64,000 nucleotides of DNA from Ochotona curzoniae (Eukaryota; Chordata; Mammalia; Lagomorpha; Ochotonidae), in NCBI RefSeq assembly GCF_017591425.1, contig NW_024467104.1, forward strand, positions 992,001-1,056,000, written 5' to 3'. Below the pieces are notes generated by a model, which was not told where the DNA came from, made no database searches, and saw only the letters and a list, made by a program, of their open reading frames with translations. Positions 21,659 to 33,769 of this stretch are shown piece by piece (within the stretch, counting starts at the first letter, position 1; the number at the start of each line of letters is the position of its first letter). The position numbers and the translations under genes were made by a program.

Positions 21659-21970
21659 GTTGATATCTCATAGAATTAACTTGAAGGTATTCAATACATG
21701 CAGTTCATACTACCATGGAAAGATGAGACAAAAAAGGGACCCAATGGAATGTCTTCATGTGCAGTTCTTGGCAATGCACACTGTTGCAGCAGTAACTCAG
21801 GTGACGACTAGATGGTCATTTGAAGGATACTGCTACTTCCTGCAGAATCAAAGTGAGGACATGGATGTTCCTTCACTGCTTGAGCTCACTCCACTCTCCA
21901 CACCGTTCTGTCAACCAGTAAATATAACACTGTTTTCTGCTTGTCTGTGTTTCTATTAAATCATTAAAAT
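21659..21970. other. Upstream region of OR5T copy 2
   Basis: Short unique stretch between the receptor start and a degraded SINE; presumably part of the 5' non-coding exon and promoter region. No specific site can be assigned. Confidence 0.35.
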
Positions 21971-21971
21971 A

Positions 21972-22230
21972 TTGGGCACAGCACAACAGTTCAATTGGTT
22001 AATCTTCTCCTTGAAAAGTGCCAGGATCCCACATGGGGGGCAGTTCATAACGTGCTGCTCCAATTTCCATCTAGTTCCCTATTTGTGGACATGGAATGCA
22101 GTGGAGGATGGCTGGAAGCCTTGGGACCCCTGCCTTTTTTTAAGAGACGCTTTAAGGAGTTACCAGCTCCTGATTTCAGATTGGCTCATCTAAGGCCGTT
22201 GTGGCCACTTGAGGAGTGAACAGTGATATA
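21972..22230 (+). mobile_element. CSINE, degraded
   Basis: GTGCCAGGATCCCACATGGG, TTCCATCTAGTTCCCTATTTGTGGAC, GGAAGCCTTGGGACCCCTGCC, GATTGGCTCATCTAAGGCCGTTGTGGCCAC. The tail is lost. Confidence 0.7.
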
Positions 22231-22422
22231 AGGACTCATCATAGTGAACATTTGCTATGGGAATGGGTTTTTGTTCACATTGCTTGTTTCTTTGCAGCTA
22301 ATAAGTACATGTGGCATGCATGATGCAGTGCCATTTCCATCACAGATTGTGAATTCATTCTGCCTTTCTACTCTTCCCTATTAGAAACACTCTCATTTTG
22401 TTCTCTTAATAACATTTCCTCA

Positions 22423-22748
22423 GGCCCAATATGATAGCCTCGTGGCTAAAGTCCTAGCCTTGCACACAGGATCCCATATGGGCACCAGTTCTAATCCCGG
22501 TGGTCCCGCTTCCCATCCATTTCCCTCTTGTGGCCTGGCAAAGGAATTGAGGATGGCCCAAAGCCTTGGGACCCTGCATCCATGTGGGAGACGTGGACAA
22601 AGTTATTGGCTCCTGGCTTTGGATTGGCTCAGCTCCAGCCATTGTGGCCACTGGGGAGTGACTCATCTGAAGGAAGATCTTTCTCTCTATCTCTCCTCTT
22701 TTCTGTATATCTGACTCTCCAATAAAGTTAAATACATCTTTTTTTTAA
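22423..22748 (+). mobile_element. CSINE, full length
   Basis: Head GGCCCAATATGATAGCCTCGTGGC, B-box-like GGTTCTAATCCC equivalent (AGTTCTAATCCCGG), body AAGCCTTGGGACCCTGC, tail CTCTCCAATAAAGTTAAATACATC plus T-run. Confidence 0.85.
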
Positions 22749-24000
22749 GTTGCCTTACTGCACACTCTTTTGAGAAATGGGGAAAAAGCAAGACAAGGAT
22801 TCTTTGACGGTTAGGATGAACATGTACTTCTGAGGCTACAGAACATGGAAAGAATGATTATAATGTGAAGTGATTTCTAGACTACATAGCTAGCAAACAC
22901 ATGTACTTGATTATTGAGACATTTTTTCACAATGTTTAAAGACATAGTTGGTGCTGTTTTCTAAATTAGAATGTATTTTGGGCTTCTGTATTTCATACTT
23001 ATGACACATTTAATTTCTGCCTTTGGATGAATGAAAGCATAATCTATATTTTATGTGGAAGACTTTTGTTTGCATATATAAACTTGTTTTTCATTGTATC
23101 TTTTAGGCTATTCTGCTTGTTAACTCTTAGGGAAACTTTAATTCAATCAGATTTATGCAATCCATTCATCTGTGCCACAGGCAGTAATAATGGTTTTAAA
23201 TTACATCTTGTTGCTAGCGTATTTCGTACAGAACATCTTTGATCCTAATTTTTAAGTCTTAAAAATATTTTCAAAACGTTTTTCAGATTACCTTACCTGT
23301 AGGACAGCAGGTGCAGATTTGTTTGCAATATGTAGAAGCTTCATTTACATTGTTTATAAATACTGTCTCAGCTGTTGATGATGCCCATAGGAGATGATCC
23401 AAGGGGAATATAATCCATTTGTTTAATGATCATATTAGCAACAGGATGATTTGTTTCATGCTATATGTCAATGGCTCTGGAAACGTTTCTGACTGACATT
23501 TATAAAGTGAATACAGTTCTTTCACCTCTATTTCAATGTGTTGATTTCAATTTTTTTTATTGACACTGGATATGGTATCTGAAAGTATGATATATAATCT
23601 TGCAGTTTAGATGTGCAGCTACAATTTACATTAACTGAGGATGAATATGCTCATATTATCAGAATAAGGCATTCTAGATTGCCATGTATCAAGACATGTA
23701 GTTAAATTAATTACTGCAAGGCCATCATGCTTCTGGTTGTGCCTAGCAAATGAATTTACAGTCATCCAGGTAGACCTCTTTTTCTCTGTTCAGATGATCC
23801 ACTGATTTCAAAGTGATTCTCCAACTATTGTTGAAGATAGAAAATGTTGGTGATATTTATTTCCCATTTGTTTGTCATGCCTTTAATATTTTAAAAGTTG
23901 TTTCTGTATTTTGGTACCATTTCAATTCTTAATTCACTGTATCAAATGTATTTTTCACTATATATTTATATATATTCCACTTCGTATTTCCAAATGAATT
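22749..24000. other. AT-rich intergenic DNA, no gene seen
   Basis: No coherent frame or repeat recognised. Confidence 0.5.
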
Positions 24001-24016
24001 GCATGATTGCATTTTT

Positions 24017-24342
24017 TTTAAAGATTTATTTTTATTATTTTTTTATTGGAAAGGCAGATATACAGAGAGGAGAGACAGAGAGGAAGATCTTCCGTCCGAT
24101 GATTCACTCCCCAAGTGAGCGCAACGGCCAATGCTATGCCAGTCCGAAGCCAGGAGCCTCTTCCGGGTCTCCCACGCGGGTGCAGGGTCCCAAAGCTTTG
24201 GGCCGTCCTCGACTGCTTTCCCAGGCCACAGGCAGGGAGCTGGAAGGGAAGCGGGGCTGCCGGGATTAGAACCGGCGCCCATATGGAATCCAGGGCGTGC
24301 AAGGCAAGGACCTTTAACCACTTGCGCCACCGTGCCGGGCCC
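24017..24342 (-). mobile_element. CSINE, young full-length copy
   Basis: Antisense young copy with tail AAAGATTTATTTTTATTATTTTTTTATTGG, body ACAGGCAGGGAGCTGGAAGGG, B-box complement GGGATTAGAACC, and head complement CGCCACCGTGCCGGGCCC. Perfect 14-bp target-site duplication ATGATTGCATTTTT (24003-24016 and 24343-24356). Confidence 0.95.
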
Positions 24343-24404
24343 ATGATTGCATTTTTAAAACTACACTTTTTTTTAAGGGGTTTGACATGATATAAAAAGG
24401 CTGA

Positions 24405-24690
24405 TTTTCCACTGTAGCACTGGCATCCCAAATTTGCACTGGTTTCTGCCTTGGCTGCTCTGCCTCAGATCCAATCCCTGGTTTGGACTGGGAAAACAGT
24501 GAATGACAGATCTAATCGTAGGAGTCCTGCACCCTCATGGGATACTCGAGGAAGCTCCTGTTTCCTGTTCATGTCTTTAGATCAGTTCTGCTCTATTGTA
24601 TCCATTTGGGGAGTGAACCAGTAGACAAAATATCATTCTCTCCCTCTCTCTTTCTCTCCTTCAAATAAAAATAAATAAAATAAAAATTGT
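24405..24690 (+). mobile_element. CSINE, degraded
   Basis: GGACTGGGAAAACAGTGAATGACAG, CCTGCACCCTCATGGGATACTCGAGGAAGCTCCTG, TTGGGGAGTGAACCAGTAGAC, tail TCAAATAAAAATAAATAAAAT. Confidence 0.7.
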
Positions 24691-24724
24691 TCATGAGTAA
24701 TTTTATCAAACTCAGAATGAAGAT

Positions 24725-25010
24725 TGTTAAGGGTCAATATACCCAATCACTTCAGCGTCTGGTGGGATAATCAGCAACCCTCCAGATAAATCATTACGAG
24801 GTGAAGGGAAGTTCAACAAACTAGTATCATCTGCTATCCAGGATTTTTCAAAACCCTGGAGAAATGAAATGGCATGTAAATGAGAATGAATTTCAGCAAA
24901 ATGAAGCTTGGAAGGGAAAAACATTTATACATACATATATATATTGAGAATGTCAGGACGAATAGGTGACCAAAGTTTCAATAAGGAATTGGAGTTACCA
25001 AAAAACAAAC

Positions 25011-25041
<31 letters not shown>

Positions 25042-25465
25042 CAAAGAAGAAGCATGTTTCAGAGCACATCATTAGAACATCACACAACGATCCATTTAGA
25101 TCTCATTTTTGTGTAACGTGAATGGTGGGCATTTAGTTTCTGACTTCTGCCAGCTGCATTCCAACCATCTGAACGGCTTTTGTTGAAGAGACCAGGTTTT
25201 TTCCTAGATTATTTTCAGTTTTTCAAGAAGCTGAGTGCATCAGTGGACAAGGGAACTATTCACAAGCAGGAACACCTGTGTAAATGTCTTCCCTCTGATT
25301 TATTTATTTTTCTATTTTTGCTTAGTTTTTCTAAGAATAATTATTCTAAGACTTGTTAGATCACATAATATAAGAATTAATGAAAGTCTTTGTGTGATAT
25401 CTGGGTTCTTTGGGAATATAAAAGTCTTTTTATTCTCAACTAAAGTGCACCATCCTGAATAATAA
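24725..25465. other. Unassigned; contains (AAAAC)n
   Basis: An (AAAAC)n run lies at 25000-25040. On the minus strand 24727-24924 is open for 65 codons, but no family is recognised and it is too short to call a gene. Confidence 0.4.
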
Positions 25466-25474
25466 AATCATTTC

Positions 25475-26380
25475 TCTGTTAAGCTTTTTCTTGTTGTCTG
25501 TTCCATTAATCCTGACAAGTTCTCTTGTTCACGAATAGTTGGCTGGACATGTGTCGGCTCCCTTCTGGGGTTTCTATTCTGCTCCAGTGATCTTATTCTC
25601 TGTTTCTGTACCAGTACCCAGAACGTTTTGATGACCACTGCCATATGGTATGTCTTGAGGTCTCGAGGTGTGATTTCTCCTTTTTGGTTTTCATTCTTCA
25701 GGATAGCTTTGGTATTCATAGTCTTGTGTTCCAGATGCAATTGTGTATCACCATTTTTTTTTTTTTAATTTTTAGGAAAAATGTTCCTGGGACTTTGATT
25801 GAAATCACACGGAATCTATGTATTACTTTCAGTAATTTGGGCATTTTAATTATCTACTAATATATAAACAGGATTAGCTTTTCCATCTTGAATGTCTTCA
25901 TCTATTTGTTTTATTTTTAATGTTTTCTGATTTTCATCATGGAGGTGTTCCACATCTTTGGAAGGGTTTGTTCCAGGTATTTAAGATTCATCTCTGCTAG
26001 TACTTAACGTTTTATTTAAGTTATGCTTACTTAGTTGATCAGAGTGGGAGTATCGATGGCCAGGGAAAGGTGGGTGTGATCATTGTTTTCAAGTTTCAAG
26101 TTCTCTTCCTGTATCAGGGGATGGGAGAGTCCTGGGGAGAAACCATTCCTGCATGCCTGAGGTAAGTCCCACTGGGTCCAGGTGCCTGATCTGTCGGATA
26201 TATTTCTGGACTCTGTTGGTTAGGATTTTGTGGACGATGACAGCATCTATGTTCATCAGGGATATTGGTCTGTAGTTTTCTTTCTCTGTTGTCTCTATAT
26301 TGCTTTGGTATTACAGCAATACCAATTAGTGCTAAAACAGCTGAAAATGGATCTAGGTAGGGCATGAAAAGTTACTTAAG
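25475..26380 (-). mobile_element. LINE-1 ORF2 (reverse transcriptase and 3' part) fragment
   Basis: Antisense ORF2 pieces: TTCTCTGTTTCTGTACCAGTACCCAGAACG..TTTTGATGACC..GAGGTCTCGAGGTGTGATTTCTCC..CATTCTTCAGGATAGCTTTGG, then AGGATTTTGTGGACGATGACAGCATCTATGTTCATCAGGGATATTGGTCTGTAGTTTTC. The complementary peptide contains [10 protein letters not shown], the L1 'N-I-D' region after the RT start. Many stops; dead. Confidence 0.8.
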
Positions 26381-26559
26381 AAAAGCCCAGATGACAAACC
26401 AATTACTGGAAATAAAGTAAAAATTAATAAATTGAGCAACTTTGTAAAATGCAAGAATAAGAAGTTTACACACACACGTTATGACTTGAAAGTGCAAAGG
26501 GGTCAAAAATAATGTCAGATTGAATTAAATTGAGGATTGAAAAAAGAGAGATTATGCAC

Positions 26560-26816
26560 ATGGAAGTATTCTGCTGCTTCCATCAAAATGACCACAATGG
26601 ACTGGTGGCTGAGGTCAGCTGCTTCAGTTCATGGGGCTCTTGATCATGGGTGTTTGGGATTCAAGGATTCCAGGTCAGCATTTGCTGCTTTTCCAGACAT
26701 ATCATTGGGCTCAAGATGGGAAATAGATTAGCTGACACGAAAATCAGCATCCAAATATGCTGCCGTCATCGTGGGTGGCTGCTTAATCCACGATGGAGCC
26801 ATGTCTGCCCCTGCTG
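26560..26816 (-). mobile_element. CSINE, old copy
   Basis: AAAATCAGCATCCAAATATGCTGCCGTCATCGTGGGTGGCTGCTTAATCCACGATGGAGCCATGTCTGCCCC is the antisense head of an older C repeat; the preceding 200 bp contain degraded body. Confidence 0.6.
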
Positions 26817-26985
26817 TGACTCTATGCATTGGTTTAGTTCCAGTGTCCTTTGTTCCTGCTCTGGGTCTTGACTTGCATTTCTCAGATAACTTGCAAGTGA
26901 AAGTTGTCTCACACGTTTGTTTGTCATTTTTCTTCCGTGGGTATTTGATACAGTCCTTGACATCTCTCTTAATTGAGCAGTCTAT
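26817..26985 (-). mobile_element. LINE-1 3'UTR fragment
   Basis: GACTTGCATTTCTCAGATAACTTGCAAG..TTGTCTCACACGTTTGTTTGTCATTTTTCTT follows the standard antisense L1 passage (GATTTGCATTTCCCTGATGAC..TTTCATGTGTTTGTTGGCC). The 3' side is interrupted by the SINE at 26994. Confidence 0.55.
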
Positions 26986-26993
26986 TATTTTTC

Positions 26994-27328
26994 TTTTTTT
27001 TTTTTAAAGATTTATTTTTATTATTTTTTCATTGGAAAGACGGATATACAGAGAGGAGAGACAGAGAGGAAGATCTTCCATCCGATGATTCACTCCCCAA
27101 GTGAGCGCAACGGGCCGATACTATGCCGATCCAAAGCCAGGAGCCTCTTCCGGGTCTCCCACGCGGGTGCAGGTTCCCAAAGCTTTGGGCCGTCCTCGAC
27201 TGCTTTCCCAGGCCACAGGCAGGGAGCTGGAAGGGAAGTGGGGCTGCCGGGATTAGAACCGGCGCCCATATGGGATCCCGGGCGTGCAAGGCGAGGACCT
27301 TAACCACTTGCGCCACCGTGCCGGGCCC
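26994..27328 (-). mobile_element. CSINE, young full-length copy
   Basis: Antisense young copy; tail AAAGATTTATTTTTATTATTTTTTCATTGG, body and head as in the 24.0-kb copy. Perfect 15-bp target-site duplication AGTCTATTATTTTTC (26979-26993 and 27329-27343). Confidence 0.95.
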
Positions 27329-27344
27329 AGTCTATTATTTTTCA

Positions 27345-28615
27345 ATGACTGATTTCAACAACTCTTTCTATGGTTAGAATAATATTGTTTTAGTGATGCA
27401 CATGATTTACACACATTTCATTCCATTCGTGACTTGCTGCGTATTCTTTAGCATTCATCCACCTTTTCCCACAATGTTTTGAGGAATTTATTGCATCTGT
27501 AGTAATGGGCATGTCTATGGATAAGCATATAAAACACTCAAGACAAAGACCCAAAGCCTCTTACAATATAAAGGCTGACATTTAACTCAGATTTCTGATA
27601 TTCGAATGCTTTCATGCACACAGTAGTTTCACATGCTGCCTTATGTTAGGTTTTCCTATTATTTTGTACATGCTGTTGATTTTGAGAACATTAAACAACT
27701 TCATTTTTCAAGAAGAAAGTGAATTTCACTCTTTATGATGTCTATCGATAGACATGTAGATAATTTGTATCCATGTTTCAATTATATACTCTAACATTAG
27801 ATTTCTGGTCCAATGCATATTTTCCTTTTGCACAGAGGGGTCTTTTGTATCAGAGGCCAGCATGTATTCATCACATTACTTTTTATTGTGTAATTCTTCA
27901 CTACATATTGTTCACATCCCTCTCATAAGACAAAAGCAAAATCATCTCCATGTGTCTCTGTCCCAGAGGATAGTGTGCTTTCCCTAAGGCACGTCAGTGG
28001 ATGCAACAGCAGCTCAAAACCCTGATATAAGAATTAATGTGCATGCTAACCAGAGTGCCCTGAGTAAGCAGTTTACTTCCAAAGGTAAGTCATAGGGCCT
28101 TTATCACAAGATATTTATAATCTTGATCATATATTTAGAGTTAAGAGAGGACTTCTCTTTACTTGAAACTGTATTGCAAAAAGGCTCACACCAGGGTATA
28201 CAACAAGAAAAAAAATGGGAGAATTCCTCTCATATTTCTGGGTATAATTGTAATTCAGAAAAGTATCTAAATTGAGAATGCTTAACTCTCAGCAAGATAA
28301 TACTTACATGGAATTTAGAGATTTTAGTTTTTCTACCATGAGGATATAAACAGATTATTATTTAGGATTTTTTTTGTTTTATCTTTAGTTAGGATTTATT
28401 ATGTAGGACAATTATTGTGTTAGTGCATTCATTTTATGGTCTACCTAGGATGGATTCACGTATGTGAGATGTTATTTTTCTGTTGTTTCAAGGGAATTAA
28501 TTACAGAATTGTGATGGTATGTCATAACAAGTCAATATGCTCTGGTGAAATTATTTTAGTGTGTGAGGTCAAAAAAATCTGGGCTTGAATTCTCATCATT
28601 GAGCACTTTGCAGTG
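27345..28615. other. AT-rich intergenic DNA, no gene seen
   Basis: No coherent frame; a short imperfect palindrome TCTATCGATAGA occurs at 27741-27752. Confidence 0.45.
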
Positions 28616-28619
28616 ATAT

Positions 28620-29065
28620 TTTGCTCATGAATTGGACAGTGTTGCAGGTGTCTGGGGAGTTAACAAGTGGATGAAAGATCTCCCCACCTGTATCTCTCAC
28701 CCCATTTCTTTTCTAAACTTAGCTTTAGGAGACATGAACCTTCAGCACAACTGTTTCTCACACACACACACATACATACATCTACATTTTATTTTTATTT
28801 GAAAGAGATTGAGTGAGTGACAGAGAGGCAGAGAGAAAGAGGCGGGGGAAGGGTTATTCTGGGAATGGTTGTAAATGCAAGTTAAGTCTAGGTCAGGCCA
28901 AAGCTGAGAGCTGGCAGACTCCATTTTGTCTAATTGTGTAGCAGATACTATACCAACTTTTGCATGTCTAGGAAATTTGGCAGCAATATAGACTGAAGGA
29001 AGAGTCCCAGAACTCAACTTGGCACTCTGAAACGTTATTGCAGCATCACAAGTGGTGGCTTAACC
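28620..29065. mobile_element. Two CSINE fragments in opposite orientation
   Basis: 28620-28715 is a plus-strand 3' piece (GCAGGTGTCTGGGGAGTTAACAAGTGGATGAAAGATCTCCC). 28785-29065 is a minus-strand copy (TTTATTTGAAAGAGATTGAG..GACAGAGAGGCAGAGAG, then TTGGCACTCTGAAACG and CACAAGTGGTGGCTTAACC at the head). Confidence 0.6.
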
Positions 29066-30714
29066 TGCTTCTCACAATATTCGCTGTGAATGATGAAATT
29101 TAAAGTACAATTTATTGTAATGGAAAAGCAATTTTGAAATACCTTCATAGATTTTTCACAATATATCTTTTATATATCAGAAATATCTCCATCATTTTCA
29201 CATCAAACTGAATGCATACATTCAATTCAATCATTCTATTTAACTTTGCAGAATATTACTCATTGGTGAGTTTAACATTTAATGCTAAAAAAACTGAAAC
29301 TAACCTAGATACTATTAGAGTATATCTGTCATGAAGCAGAATAGCCAATTTGCAGATAATTTAAAAGTTAACTTCAGTTTTGTTTACTCTCAGGAGTCTC
29401 TTAGACTAGGGGAGCCTGTGGTTGTTAGATTATAACCTCAGACATATGAGGTTCTATATTCTGGATATTACTAAAATGTTGTACACAAGTCTATCACCTA
29501 TCTTGGAAGGTGCAGTCATGTGGTTTTCTTCTGAGAATTGTTTTAAGATGATCGTTTTTCATTCTTGACATATTAAACCTTCAGTGTAACAAAAAATGTG
29601 TGTTTATGTAAAATATAAAGTATTTCAGGTCACTAAATTCAGCTCATCTCTACACACAGCACTTTCATCATCCATGATAGAATGTTGCCATAAAATATTA
29701 TAGTGTCACTATCTGTCTTTCAATATTAGTGTTTTTCCATAAAAGATACAGATAACATTTACACAGTTTTTATTATTGCACATTGGTAGCAATGATCAGA
29801 CAGTTGTCATATTTGAGTAAAAATTTCTCTGAAGTATTTAGTTAGGCTAATATTTATTGTATCCTAGTTTTAGAAAAATCTGAAATAACTATGACAAGAG
29901 AAGGGTTATAATTTATTTTGTATAAATAGGTCTCAAAAATACATGAAGAGCATTGCATGCAGAACAAAAGCATGTAGTGAGACATCTGACTCTAGTATGA
30001 AGTCAATACATGAAAAATACATAAGACAAATAGAAGTTAAAAACAGATAACCTGGTGAGGAAGAAACACAGTCAAGGCTAAGCTGTTTTGGTCTGCAAGC
30101 AACATATATTTCTGTTGAGAGTAATAGCTGCTATTCTGTCCCTCTCATGTAGTGATGAAATTCGATAATGGCCTTTGAAATGGCTTGGCCTTAAAATACT
30201 CCCCAACTGATAATTTGAAAATTAAAGGCAAATTACCTCATTTCTACTCATCTGAAAAGATTTAAATATCAAATAATATACACTATGTACACTCTGTGTT
30301 TCATTTTTAGTTTTGATCCCATTTTAAGATCTAGGTGAATTCATCCTATTGTAACTCACACAATAAGCCCAGTGTTTCAATGGACTTTGTAGAAACCTAG
30401 AGTGAACCTTTACACAAGGCAATGTGGAAATGATTGGATTGATATCAATAGTTACATTAGATACCTTAAGTTGGGAATTATACATTTCAGATACATTGAG
30501 TTGACAAAGATTTTAAAGCACAATCTTACAGCCAACAAACGACTAAAAGATTGTCTTCAATTTATTGCAGCAAATGATGCATCCATTTGGATCCAACGTG
30601 TTCATTTTCAATCACTTTATTGGCAAGAGATCCAAATGTCCTCATGAAACAAAATATGAGTAAATAATTTCATGGGCTCTGCATTCAATGGTCAATGCCT
30701 TCAGGAATTGATAA
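29066..30714. other. Upstream region of OR5T copy 3, AT-rich
   Basis: No gene seen in about 1.6 kb. This would contain the non-coding exon or exons and promoter of the receptor. Frame 30402-30647 is open for 81 codons but resembles nothing known and has no codon pattern that stands out. Confidence 0.4.
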
Positions 30715-31680
30715 ATGGTAACTAACATGCTATCACATTTGGATTCCTTTAGGAATAACTGTAATAACATGACTGAAGTCTCCGTGTTTATATTAAAGGG
30801 CTTCACAGATGATTTTGATCTAGAGTGCCTCTTATTTTTTATATTTCTAGGAATCTATCTTTTTACTCTGCTGGGAAATTTAGGACTGGTTTTGTTGGTC
30901 ATTGCAGATTCCCGGCTTCACACTCCCATGTACTATTTCCTGAGTGTTTTGTCAGTCTTGGATGCCTGCTATTCTACAGTTGTCACTCCCAAAATGCTGG
31001 TCAATTTTTTGGCAGAAAATAAGTCCATTTCTCTCAATGCTTGTGTAACACAGATGCTCCTCTTTGTTACATTTGGGACCACAGAGTGCTTTCTGTTGGC
31101 TGCTATGGCTTATGATCGTTACGTTGCCATCTATAATCCACTGCTGTATTCAGTCAGTATGTCACCCAAGGTCTATGTCTCACTCATCATCGTGTCCTAC
31201 ATTGGTGGTGTTTTGCATGCCACTGTCCACACTGTGGCCACATTTAACCTGTCATTTTGTGGATCCAATGAAGTACGTCATGTATTCTGTGACATCCCAC
31301 CACTGCTTGCCATTTCACGTTCTGATACTCACATAAACCAGCTTCTGCTATTTTATTTGGTAGGCTCTATTGAAGTAGTTACTATACTAATTGTTCTAAT
31401 CTCCTACGGTTTCATTCTGTTGGCCATTCTGAGGATGAATTCTGCTGAAGGGAGACAGAAAGTGTTCTCTACGTGTGGTGCTCACCTAACTGGGGTATCC
31501 ATTTATCATGGGACAATCCTTTTCATGTATGTGAGACCAAATTCCAGCTACAGCTTGGATCATGACATGATAGTATCAATATTTTACACCATTGTGATTC
31601 CTATGCTCAACCCCATTATCTATAGTTTGAGAAACAAAGATGTAAAAGTGGCAGTGAAAAAACTACTCAAGAGAAATTGA
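30715..31680 (+). CDS. Olfactory receptor, OR5T-like copy 3
   Basis: Intact 321-codon OR on the plus strand. Two starts are possible: 30715 (used here) and 30769. The upstream one keeps the N-M-T glycosylation sequon at residues 18-20, which aligns with N-I-T and N-A-T at the start of copies 1 and 2. Against it, the sequence ending TTTAG at 30748-30752 could be a splice acceptor just before the second ATG. Landmarks: PMYYF at 71-75, Cys110, [12 protein letters not shown] at 131-142, loop-2 Cys182 and Cys192, KVFSTCGAH, and [16 protein letters not shown]. Oddity: residue 202, a near-invariant loop-2 cysteine in class II ORs (ISCSDT in copies 1 and 2), is Arg (codon cgt, 31318-31320), one transition from tgt. 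This removes one partner of the usual second loop-2 disulfide, so folding may be impaired although the frame is open. More diverged from copies 1 and 2 than they are from each other. Confidence 0.9.
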   Translation: MVTNMLSHLDSFRNNCNNMTEVSVFILKGFTDDFDLECLLFFIFLGIYLFTLLGNLGLVLLVIADSRLHTPMYYFLSVLSVLDACYSTVVTPKMLVNFLAENKSISLNACVTQMLLFVTFGTTECFLLAAMAYDRYVAIYNPLLYSVSMSPKVYVSLIIVSYIGGVLHATVHTVATFNLSFCGSNEVRHVFCDIPPLLAISRSDTHINQLLLFYLVGSIEVVTILIVLISYGFILLAILRMNSAEGRQKVFSTCGAHLTGVSIYHGTILFMYVRPNSSYSLDHDMIVSIFYTIVIPMLNPIIYSLRNKDVKVAVKKLLKRN

Positions 31681-32175
31681 TTCTTATGTAAGCTCCATTT
31701 GCAGGACAGTCTTCAGTTCTACTTTAGTGTTACCAGTTAAACAAGTGAAATCTATGTTTATCTATTTAAGCAGAACATATTTGTTAAAATTTCTAAACTA
31801 CAAAGGAATCTAACATTTAGGTAAACAAAGGTAACAGCTTTGTGAATACTAGCTCATATTATAAAGATCAAATACTTATTTTTAATTATTTTACCATACA
31901 TATATTTATAGTGAACTTCACAGTACAAATCTAGGAACATAGTTCAATTTGTACTCTCTGTATTCATTACCATATGTCAGATAGGCAATTTTTACTAAAA
32001 GGATTTAGTTGCTTTAAAAGTCACGTTCAATGAATAAATAAATTCATCTGAAAGGAAATGTGCAGTGGTGAGTAGTGTACATGCTGGTTTGTGTAGTTAC
32101 TGCATCCATCTTCTGTCACCACTCCAAACTCACAATTAAGTCATCTCTTCTCAGTCCCCCCCCTTCTTCTAGAAA
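31681..32175. other. 3' flank of OR5T copy 3
   Basis: AT-rich. An AATAAATAAA cluster at 32033-32042 could serve as poly-A signal, but no evidence distinguishes it. Confidence 0.3.
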
Positions 32176-32179
32176 GGGC

Positions 32180-32900
32180 AAGTGAAATGATGTCATACCT
32201 ATTATGACCTGCTTCCTCTTACTTAGGATAATGTCCCTAAAATTCACATGAATGTGGTTTTGGATCTTACTTAAACAGCTATTGCTTGGTGTACTCCTCT
32301 AGTTCTTGCATAGTCAAGGTTGGCCCGAAGCTGGGGACTCCAGCCATTGGTAACAATTGAGTGTCAAGGACTCAATCTAGATAATCAGCCTCCTGCCACT
32401 TAGCTTCTGTATTAGCAACAGACTGAGAGCATGAGCTGGATCTAAGACTAACCCAGACACTGCAATAGAGAAAGCCATCATCTTGATTAAAATCTTTATT
32501 CCTAGGCTAAATATTGACCCTTTCACAACTTTCATTAAGGAAAATGTCTAATAGATGCACTTACTATAATTTATGTATCATTTTTAATGGACACTCAAGT
32601 ATATTCTGTCTTTTGGCTCTTGTAAATAATATTGCAGGTATATATAAATACTGCACGGTCTGTTTTAGTATCAATGACTGCATATCTATAAATGTAATTA
32701 AAGAAGATTATTTAAATTATATGCAATGTTTTTGAAGAATCTCAAAACTGTTTCTCACAGTAACTAATTCATTGTATGTTTTTACATTCCTTCCAGCAGT
32801 TTAAAAGAACATAGATTGCTTAAGTTCTTGTCTAATTTTTAAATGTTAGTAAATGCGATTTTCCATTTTATTATCATTTGAGTTTCCCTAATTACTAATC
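32180..32900 (-). mobile_element. LINE-1 3'UTR, interrupted by an old SINE
   Basis: Antisense L1 phrases TGACCTGCTTCCTCTTACTTAGGATAATGTCC, then, after a CSINE-like piece at about 32310-32490, TTTAATGGACACTCAAGTATATTCTG, TTGTAAATAATATTGCAGG, GTATGTTTTTACATTCCTTCCAGCAGTTTAAAAGAAC. Diverged. Confidence 0.65.
32310..32490 (-). mobile_element. CSINE, old fragment
   Basis: TTGGCCCGAAGCTGGGGACTCCAGCCATTGG, AATCAGCCTCCTGCCACTTAGC, GAGCATGAGCTGGATCTAAG. Strongly diverged. Confidence 0.45.
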
Positions 32901-32974
32901 ATGCTGTGTAAATTGTCACGATCTCTCTGCTCATTTGCATATATTTGGATAAATATATTTTGTCTACTTTTTAA

Positions 32975-33285
32975 AATTTTATTTTGATTGGGGGCAGATT
33001 TGTAGAAAGAATGAGAGACAAAGATACTTTCTATGCACAGGCTCAATCCCTAATTAGCTGCAAATTGAACTGTCACTGAGCGGAACTGAAGCCAAGAGCA
33101 AAAAATTCCTCCCAGTTCACCATGTGGTTGTGGGTGTCAAGGACTTCAGCCATTCTCCACTGCTTAACCAGGTCCTAAACAAAATTATTAGTTGGAAATG
33201 GAATGACCAAGATTAGAAGCACCATGCAAATGCAGTATTGGTGCTAGCAGGTGAAGGGTTAGCCTGTTTAAGCACCACTCTGATC
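32975..33285 (-). mobile_element. CSINE, old copy
   Basis: Antisense: ATTTTATTTTGATTGGGGGCAG, GAGAGACAAAGATACTTTC, GAACTGAAGCCAAGAGC, CATGTGGTTGTGGGTGTCAAGGACTTCAGCCATTC, TTAGCCTGTTTAAGCACCAC. Confidence 0.65.
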
Positions 33286-33763
33286 ATACATGTTTTGTCT
33301 ATTTTAATGCATTATTTGCTCTTACATTGTTGAGCCATCTAACTTATATTATGCGTAATCAATGTTTATGTAATGTAATATTCATAAATAAAGTGTTTTA
33401 TCATCCTGTAGGTATTCCTTTCACTTTCCTGATGATGTCCTTTCACACACAGTTTAGTTTATTTTTTCTTCATTATGTAGCAGAATATCTGTTACTGATA
33501 ATATCCACAAAGAACTGAAGTCTATTTGGTTTACAGTCCTTCAGAATGGTAAATCCAAGATCAAGAAACCACGTACAGTGAGAACCTTCTTCATAAATAA
33601 TTACACATGGAGAAAGAACAAGGGAATGCTAGATACAGATCTCTGCAGACATAGGTGTAACTTCATCATACGGGTCTAATTCTCATGATGTTATCTAACC
33701 GAAGTAATTCCAAGGGCCCAAGGACACACATCCAAATATATCAACATATGATGTGGCTGATGA
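33286..33763. other. Intergenic DNA, no gene seen
   Basis: AT-rich; 33327-33518 is open for 63 codons without any recognisable feature. Confidence 0.4.
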
Positions 33764-33769
33764 GTTTTC

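Noticed and set aside
24018..24431. 137-codon frame, and similar frames at 9213-9635, 27029-27316, 36758-37063 and 37105-37506
   Set aside because: All are conceptual translations of the same GC-rich CSINE body. They recur because the SINE has few stops, not because a gene is present.
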